The position numbers were made by a program, and so were the translations under genes. Shown piece after piece: positions 57,933-64,000 of a stretch of 64,000 bases of DNA. How positions within the stretch are numbered: the stretch's first letter is position 1; each line of letters opens with the position of its first letter. The DNA is from Cannabis sativa (lineage: Eukaryota; Streptophyta; Magnoliopsida; Rosales; Cannabaceae): positions 63,194,211 to 63,258,210 of the forward strand of contig NC_083604.1 of NCBI RefSeq assembly GCF_029168945.1, given 5' to 3'. The notes under the pieces were generated by a model that ran no database searches, was not told where the DNA came from, and saw only the letters and a list, made by a program, of their open reading frames with translations.

Positions 57933-58791
57933 CTAAGATGACGGTAGATTAAAGTTAAACCTAATTTAGCGGCCGTCTAAACAAGATTAAAACAATAATC
58001 ATAACATTGAACATAGAAAAATAGAAGCAATTTGATATAATGGAAACTAAAAATTAACATTCAATAATAAAATTAAGAATTCATGTTTTGGGTTTTGAAA
58101 TAACCCTTAACTAAAAGAAAACTACTCAGAATTAGACATTAATGAAAATCATAATATTTAATTTGTAGTTTTTGGATTCCCCCTCCATTTGTAGTCTAAG
58201 AGGTCTTATTTATAGTAATGGAAAAGTTAGTTGAATCCTATTAGAATTAGGATTCTATTTATAGTGGATAGATAAATCCTCTTAGAATTAGGATTCTATT
58301 TATAATAGTATTAGGAAATATCTCGGATAAAGATAACTCATCTTTTAAACAAAAGATAAAAATCGCAACTCTTCTTGAAAATTTATCTTTATTTTCGCTA
58401 TCTTTTTTTTTTTAGAAATTTCCTGCTGCGATGACTGATAGCATTTTGGCCATAACTCTCTCAATATTACTCGGAATTGGATGATTCAAGATGTTCTGGA
58501 AAGCTAAGAACGAGATTTAAAACTTTTATGTTGAGCTCCAAGTCCAATTCTGCCTTTAAGTTCGTCCGAATTTGCAATTAAGTTTCGCCTTGTACAATCG
58601 AGCTCGCCGACTTCTATTATTTTCCACCAAAATATGTTAGAATCCCTCCACAAGACTATAAATGGATGAATAGTATTTAAAATAACCTAACAAATTAAAA
58701 TCACACTAATCAATAATTTAAAGAATCAATTTAAGAATATTAATAAATAAATTAATCATATTTATTAGATAAATATGGACTCATCAAGGTT

Positions 58792-60219
58792 TTAGTATCT
58801 TTCTGTATAATTAGGATATTCTAATCCACCCACGGGTCCAACCTTAATTGAGAAGTCTCTGACTACCCCCTTGTGTTTCCTGAGATGGAATTTTGGTTTA
58901 TCCCTAAGGGAGTAAGGTGTGAAATCCAAGTTATGTTATTTAATAGCATGGTGCACTCGTCGACTTCAGAAGATGGTTGGACCCCAATAGCAATAAAACA
59001 AGCTTTTCTTTTATTATTTCCAAGAGCCCCTATGTATTTTAATTCCTTAACATATTCATCTTGGGCCTTGAAATTTTTTTAGAGGACCTTGTCTTCATCT
59101 AAGTGATCAGAAATATCCTAGCTCGTAAGAGAGATACTAGGGTCACGACCCACATACAAAATAGGCCCGCCACCCACAATAGCTTTAGAGTTTCCATTGG
59201 AATTAATAGCATAAATGGGCCCACTTTGGATATCGTGTGGGAGAGTTATGCTCAACCCATTAGGGTTACTTATTAGGATAATCAGCTTAGGCCTACTTGT
59301 AAACCCTTCCAAATTTAAACTTACTAAAGGAGCTAATTCATGGATAGCACCAAGCCTCGATCCAGCAACTTTCTCATTCTCTCTCTTCTGCAATGATGAG
59401 AATAACAAATTTTGTCCCGACCTATCTCGCATAGAAACCCAAAATTTGGGCACCCACACAGACCGACTTACACCCCTTCTTTTTGGTGAAAATCTCCTTA
59501 TTAGAGCCTTACCATCCCTTGGACCACGGGCTTTAGAAACCTGAGGGCCATTAGTCAACTTCTACACAGGATTCCACACCGTCGTAAAAACCAACGGATG
59601 TTCTAAGGTAGTGACTGGGGTAGACATTGGAGCACGAGTATGAGTAAATCAAGGTGGATTTTACATCGAGAAACAATTGTGAAACTTTGAGGAGGTTGAA
59701 ATTCAAGGCCCAAAGAGTGGGAATGAGAAGTTATGGCCATTATCAATCACATCTAGAATATTTTGAAAGCATTCTCGTAAACTATGGCCAAACTTACCAC
59801 AATGGCAACACACATCCTCTGGCTTCTCACATTTGAACTATATCTAAATGTTTCCTTCATTTTGAACCTAGAGAAAGCGCCCTGAGAATAGGGGTTTAGA
59901 ACATGTGATGTCCACCATCACTCTAAGCCATTTAGAAAACACAAGCAGTTTATTGTCTTTGTAATCAATGTCAACCACCAACCCTACCAGTGACCCTATA
60001 ATCCTAGCATTAATTGTGGAAAAGAATTCTCGGGGTAAGTTATGGATCTGAATCCAAATTGTGTAGTCGTAAAGTAGAGTTCGTTAATATTCAATTCAGA
60101 GACCCAATCCCTAGAATTAATTGCTCACCATTAATGTATCAAGGTCTATTCATGAAAACCCATTCTTTGTCTTTAACTTTGGCAAGGCCAAACTGGAAAA
60201 TATTCTTGCTAAGCGCATG
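58792..60219 (-). pseudogene. LINE-2 ORF1 middle and C-terminal part (DUF4283 end, zinc knuckle)
   Basis: The minus strand from 60219 carries the end of the DUF4283 domain, with WIQIHNLPREFF and IIGSLVGLVVDID in the typical order. At 59810-59769 there is a perfect CCHC knuckle, CCHCGKFGHSLREC. The following 59558-59118 frame (KARGPRDGKALIRRFSPKRR, VWVPKFWVSMRDRSGQ) is the basic/variable C-terminal part. ORF1 proteins bind LINE RNA. Scattered stops make it a relic. The first part of the domain lies beyond the Cassandra array, at 62352-62168. Confidence 0.8.
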
Positions 60220-60388
60220 TGTAACGTCCCCGCTTCAAGCCTCTATTGGGCCCTTATGCCCAAGGAATGATGACTCTTATGCACGAGTACATCACTCTGG
60301 TTGCTTCTTGAAAGGACGACTGACCTTACAAACCAACACGAGTAATTCTAGTGTGCTTTGTCCTCACTCGTATGCTTCCTGGGAAAAA

Positions 60389-60484
60389 CTTCCCAGGAGG
60401 TCATCCATCCTGAAATTATCCCAAGTCATGCACGCTTAACTGTAGAGCTCTTTTTTGATGGACTACCAAAAAAGAAGATGCACC
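60389..60484 (-). other. 5S rRNA-derived region in Cassandra LTR 1
   Basis: The minus strand resembles plant 5S rRNA from GGTGCAT through box A-like TTAAGCGTGC to box C-like GGATGGATGACCTCCTGGGA plus AG. This LTR keeps the best match in the tail (CCTGGGAAGT). In Cassandra such regions retain RNA polymerase III internal promoters. It is not a genuine 5S gene because the middle is diverged. Confidence 0.8.
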
Positions 60485-60888
60485 TTGTTGATATAGGTTG
60501 TATCAATCAATCCATTTAAGTCCCTTTTAACTGTGTAGTCCCATACCTACACAGTCTCAAAATCATCACACTTAACCTTCCCCAAGCGATGTGGGATTGC
60601 ACAACTTATCCCGTATTTTCCCTTATCACGGGGCTACTGACTGACATAATCACCCCCTTTACAAGGTCCAACGTCCTCATCAACCACACTTCTAGATGGG
60701 TCAAGGCTATAATACCATTTGTAACGTCACCGATTTAAGCCTCCATTGGGCCCTTACACCCACATAATGATAGCTTTTATACACGAGTATGTCACTCTAG
60801 CTGCTTCCTAGAATGAAGACTGACCCTACAAATCAACATGAGTATTTATAGTGTGTTTTGTCCTCTCTCGCACTCTTCTTGGGAAAAA

Positions 60889-60984
60889 CTTCCTAGGATG
60901 TCACCCATCTTAAAATTACCACAGATCAAGCACACTAAATTGTGGAGTTCTTTTGTGATGGGCTACCAAAAAATAAGATGCACC
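60889..60984 (-). other. 5S rRNA-derived region in Cassandra LTR 2
   Basis: Same layout as in LTR 1. The minus strand has GATGGGTGACATCCTAGGAA at the box C side and AGTGTGCTTGATC at the box A side, so both are slightly altered. Confidence 0.75.
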
Positions 60985-61394
60985 TTGTTGATATAAGTAG
61001 TATCAATCAATCCATTTAAGCCCCCTTCAACTGTGTATTTACATACCTATACAGTCTCAGAATCATCACACTTAACCTTCCCCAAGCGATGTGCGATTTC
61101 ACAACTTACTTGGTATTTCCCCTTACGGATCACGAGACTACTGACTGTGACGACAATCACCCCCTTACGGGGTCAAACGTTCTCGTTGACCATACTTCTA
61201 GCTAGGTCAAGGCTCTGATACCATGTGTAATGTCCATGCTTCAAGCCTTCATTAGGCCCTTACACCCACAGAATGATGGCTCTTATACACAAGTACGTTA
61301 CTTTGGTTGCATCTTGGAATGATGACTGACCCTACAAACTAACACGAGTGTTTTCAGTGTACTTTCTCCTCATTGGCATGCTTCCTTAAAAAAA

Positions 61395-61491
61395 ACTTCT
61401 TAGGAGGTCACCCATCTTAAAATTATCCTAGGCCAAGCACACTTAACTGTGGAGTTCTTTCATGATGGGCTACCAGAAAATAAGATGTACC
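61395..61491 (-). other. 5S rRNA-derived region in Cassandra LTR 3
   Basis: The minus strand has GATGGGTGACCTCCTAAGAA and AGTTAAGTGTGCTTGGCC, keeping box C (GATGGGTGACC) and most of box A. Confidence 0.75.
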
Positions 61492-61714
61492 TTATTGATA
61501 TAGGTAGTACCAATCAATCCATTTAAGCTCCTTTTAACTGTGTAGTTCTATACCTACACAGTAATAGAATCATCACACTTAACCTTCCCTAGGCGATGTG
61601 GGATTACACAGCTTATCCGGTATTTTTTCTTACGGATCAAAGGACTACTGATTGTCACAATCACCACCCTTACGTGGTCAAATGTCCTCGTCGACCATAC
61701 TTCTAACTGGGTCA

Positions 61715-61728
61715 AGGCTCTGATACCA
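61715..61728 (-). promoter_or_regulatory. Cassandra primer-binding site next to LTR 4
   Basis: The minus strand reads TGGTATCAGAGCCT two bases from the LTR end. Equivalent sites are at 61210-61223 (intact) and about 60703-60716 (mutated, TGGTATTATAGCC). Confidence 0.8.
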
Positions 61729-61898
61729 TTTGTAATGTGCCTGCTTCAAGCCTTCATTAGGCTCTTACACCCACAGAATGATAGCTCTTATACACAAGTA
61801 CGATACTTTGGTTGCATCTTGGAATGATGACTAACCCTACAAACCAACACGAGTGTTTTCAGTGTACCTTCTCCTCACTGGCACGCTTCTTTAGAAAA

Positions 61899-61994
61899 AC
61901 TTCCTAGGAGATCACTCATCCTAAAATTATCCTAGGCCAAGCACACTTAATTGTGGAGTTCTTTCGTGATGGGCTACCAGAAAATAAGATGCAC
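61899..61994 (-). other. 5S rRNA-derived region in Cassandra LTR 4
   Basis: The minus strand has GATGAGTGATCTCCTAGGAA and ATTAAGTGTGCTTGGCC. Box C carries two changes relative to LTR 3. Confidence 0.75.
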
Positions 61995-62167
61995 CTTGTT
62001 GATATAGGTAGTACCAATCAATCTATTTAAGCCCCCCTTCAACTGTGTAGTTCTATACCTATGCAGTCATAGAATCATCACACTTAACCTTCCCCAGGCG
62101 ATGTGGGATTACACAGCTTATCTGGTATTTTTCTTTACAAATCACGGGACTACTGACTGTAATAGCA

Positions 62168-62352
62168 GGGGATGTACTTAATACTTGAACAAGAAAATTC
62201 TATGACCTATCCAAAAAGTTCTTAACATTTTGTTCATCAACTCTTTGATTAAATGGAAACCTTAAGCTATAGGGGTACAAAGCCAAGGTAACCTTATTGG
62301 TAAAGACACGTCGACCTGCTGACAAAACACTCTTTACTTTCACAAACTCCAT
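62168..62352 (-). pseudogene. LINE-2 ORF1 N-terminus
   Basis: The minus-strand ATG is at 62352-62350. It is followed by EFVKVKSVLSAGRRVFTNKV, ALYPYSLRFPFNQ and NVKNFLDRS, the first part of a DUF4283 domain. The reading continues, across the Cassandra array, into LSKNIFQFGLAKVKDKEWVF at 60210. Just upstream (62353-62369) the sequence passes into the inverted copia copy. Confidence 0.7.
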
Positions 62353-62369
62353 GATATTTTTATTTTAAC

Positions 62370-64000
62370 AAGCAATTTCGAAAATTGTATTATTAAATAC
62401 TTCAATTTTTCGAAATGCAATATATATTTATAGAAAATTAAATTTGAGTTGTAAATTAATTTATATTAATTTTGTAACAACTTAAATTAAATATTTTTCT
62501 AAATATTTCTTGGAAATTATTACTAAGATGGAAGAAATTCATGTTATTTTCATATCCATCTAAGTAAAATTTATAAATATTAAATTAAAATTTATATTTA
62601 GAATTTTTCATTCTAAATTGGAAATTTTAATTAATAAATATATATTTAAAATAAATAGATTAAATAAAGAGAATCAAAGAAAATACAACTCTCTTTAAAT
62701 AATGAGCTTTATTATTAAGATATTCGATCTCCATTGTTGGTTTTACATCGCGTTTGTTTTAGTGAGTAATCCTCCCTAATGGAGGAACGTTCATTAGCAA
62801 TTTCGCACCGTTTAATCTCGAAAGATAAGTAGTTTGTAAGTGTTTTATATGGTATGGATCACCCTAATGGTGGCGACCATATTTGACTTGCAAATTGCGA
62901 AACAATGGTGGAAGCTCATAAGATAGAATTGCCTTGACTCTCGCCTAAACGGGACAACGCTGAATTCCAATCTTGATCGAAGAAAAGGTTGCTAAAATGT
63001 TTAACATTTTAGATGAGCTGACAACTCTATTCAATGGATGGTAGCTTTGACTCTCGCCTAAACGGGACACTGATATCAGTTTGTTGAAAACCTTGGAAAT
63101 TATTTAGGATTGTATGTTTTAGTATTTTCACTTGTCATTCCTACTTGCTATATGTTTAATAATTTCTGAATTGTGTATGAATTTATATTGAACCATGTTA
63201 TTTTCTGTTATTAAGTTGTAGTTTAATTTCGAATCTTCATTGTTGGTCTAACTTGGTTTGTTTATCTAATGAGATAAATCCCTAGTGGATTTTCACCATT
63301 AGACATACATAATAGTGTTAGATCTCGAAAGATAAATATTGTATATGCGACATCTAGCTGTTCATCAATAGAAGACACCTTAGACTAGTATTTTTACAAT
63401 ATGAAACAAGAAGATTGTATAAATAAGATTACTTTGACTTTCGTTAATCGAAGCATCGTTGGATTCTTATTTAATCAACGAAATTATCCTAATTCCTCTA
63501 AGCTTATTCATTTCAAAAAGCTCAATAACATATCATTGGATGAATGGTCTATAAATCATTTCATGTCATTTTATATTTTCTCTTAAGAAATTAAATGACG
63601 CATATGATTATAATCCCGAAATTCTATTCCCAATTGATATAAATCCTCAATCTTAGAAATCTCCTACTTGTATGGGCAAATCAAATTTAGAATTAAATTA
63701 GTAGTGGTGGTCCAAGATAGAATTACTCATTATATTTGGTATAAATTTAAGTCTTTGACTTTGATTTTAGATTCCAAACAGAAATTTTCTTATATTTCTA
63801 ATTCTAGGATGCAATACAGTTACACCTTCACAAGGGTTTAATATCCATCTTCTATTAATGGATTCAAACTGTATGGAATATGAGTTAGGTATTCTGTGAC
63901 CAGGATCCACTTGCACTATTCTAAGAATTCTTTGATGTAACTAAACTAAGTCATCAAAAGACACTACCACATTTTTTTTAATCTATGGCATTTGTATCTT
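62370..64000 (+). mobile_element. Inverted partial copy of the copia B internal region, running off the window
   Basis: Position by position this is the reverse complement of about 53250 down to 51638 in copia B. It includes GACTCTCGCCTAAACGGGAC twice (62937, 63051) and the degenerate third copy near 63436. Its left end at LINE-2 is abrupt and lacks an LTR, so it is 5'-truncated or rearranged. The small open frame at 63401-63586 lies in this leader and I do not consider it a gene. Confidence 0.8.

Larger units (their letters stand above)
47255..58786 (-). repeat. Solo gypsy-like LTR (1.44 kb), split by copia B
   Basis: The two pieces are 47255-47846 and 57938-58786. The composite starts TGATGCGTGTCG and ends GGACTCATCA on the plus strand, with TGATG/CATCA inverted ends. 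The left end holds the complement of TTACTTACGATTATAC and GGGCTGATCCCACAAGGACT, resembling plant gypsy LTR termini read on the minus strand. The AGGTT duplication supports a bona fide insertion that later lost its internal region by LTR recombination, before copia B landed in it. Confidence 0.72.
60220..62167 (-). mobile_element. Cassandra-type TRIM tandem array: LTR-(int-LTR)x3 with 5S-derived LTRs
   Basis: Four LTR copies of about 430 bp (60220-60647, 60720-61155, 61226-61659, 61731-62167) alternate with three internal segments of about 70 bp. Each internal segment is little more than a polypurine-type tract (complement of ATCACCCCCTT) and a tRNA-Met primer site (GGCTCTGATACCA on the plus strand). 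Each LTR holds a stretch homologous to 5S rRNA on the minus strand. This composition is unique to Cassandra elements. The array sits in LINE-2 ORF1. No clean target duplication is visible. Confidence 0.88.

Noticed and set aside
59215..59544. Plus-strand 109-codon frame
   Set aside because: It is antisense to the LINE-2 ORF1 C-terminal part, which has coherent domain context on the minus strand.
60014..60439. Plus-strand 141-codon frame
   Set aside because: It runs across the LINE-2/Cassandra junction, so it cannot be an evolved gene.
60389..61994. Possible genuine 5S rRNA gene cluster
   Set aside because: Only parts of 5S are matched, the middle is diverged, and each copy lies in an LTR flanked by primer-binding and polypurine sites, so it is a Cassandra array rather than rDNA.
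1..64000. CRISPR arrays, operons, bacterial riboswitches or terminators
   Set aside because: This is plant nuclear DNA; repeated motifs such as the CGAGAGTC modules are irregularly spaced and diverged, and lie inside retrotransposon leaders.

Overview
This is an AT-rich, repeat-dominated stretch of a flowering-plant nuclear genome, very probably a eudicot. The evidence is plant-type Ty1/copia (SIRE-like and Angela/BARE-like) and Ty3/gypsy chromovirus (Tekay/Del-like) retrotransposons, plant L1-type LINEs with DUF4283/zinc-knuckle ORF1 proteins, a Cassandra-type TRIM array carrying 5S rRNA-derived LTRs, and MITE/MULE-like DNA elements. A Rosales genome such as Cannabis or a relative is a guess I cannot confirm. 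Only one intact host gene is visible: a single-exon C2-domain protein gene at 17981-18586 (+).

Layout. 1-6693 (+): the 3' half of a decayed SIRE-type copia element (pol fragments, an extra env-position ORF, polypurine tract, 3' LTR); its 5' part lies outside the window. 6694-11590 (-): LINE-1, a full-length but dead L1-type LINE with an LTR-like insertion at 7152-7531. 11588-12500 (+): a fragment of the same copia family that fills 24-58 kb. 12.5-17.9 kb: AT-rich intergenic DNA with a 907-bp TIR element (13540-14446) whose 8-bp target duplication and empty site are both visible, and a palindrome-ended MITE near 16.5-17.0 kb. 17.98-18.59 kb: the C2 gene. 18.6-24.7 kb: AT-rich intergenic DNA with a large inverted repeat.

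24.7-64 kb is a deep nest of insertions, almost all on the minus strand. The oldest visible host is LINE-2, now scattered in pieces at 62352-62168, 60219-58792, 47254-46796 and 28774-28504. A four-LTR Cassandra array (60220-62167) sits in its ORF1. A 1.4-kb solo LTR (47255-58786, target duplication AGGTT) sits nearer the end of ORF1 and was itself split by copia B (47847-57932, target duplication CTAAG). Copia A (28775-46795) sits in the ORF2 endonuclease. The left LTR of copia A was in turn broken by a 9.1-kb Tekay composite arranged internal-LTR-internal (29260-38341). The window ends inside another, inverted copy of the copia B internal region (62370-64000).

No metabolic or operon-like cooperation is visible. 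The functional logic is that of transposition. Copia A, with a pol broken only by a few stops, and copia B, with a ruined pol but near-identical LTRs, a matching primer-binding site and a perfect target duplication, share cis-acting ends. Copia B therefore looks mobilised in trans. All retroelement coding regions in the window are disrupted.
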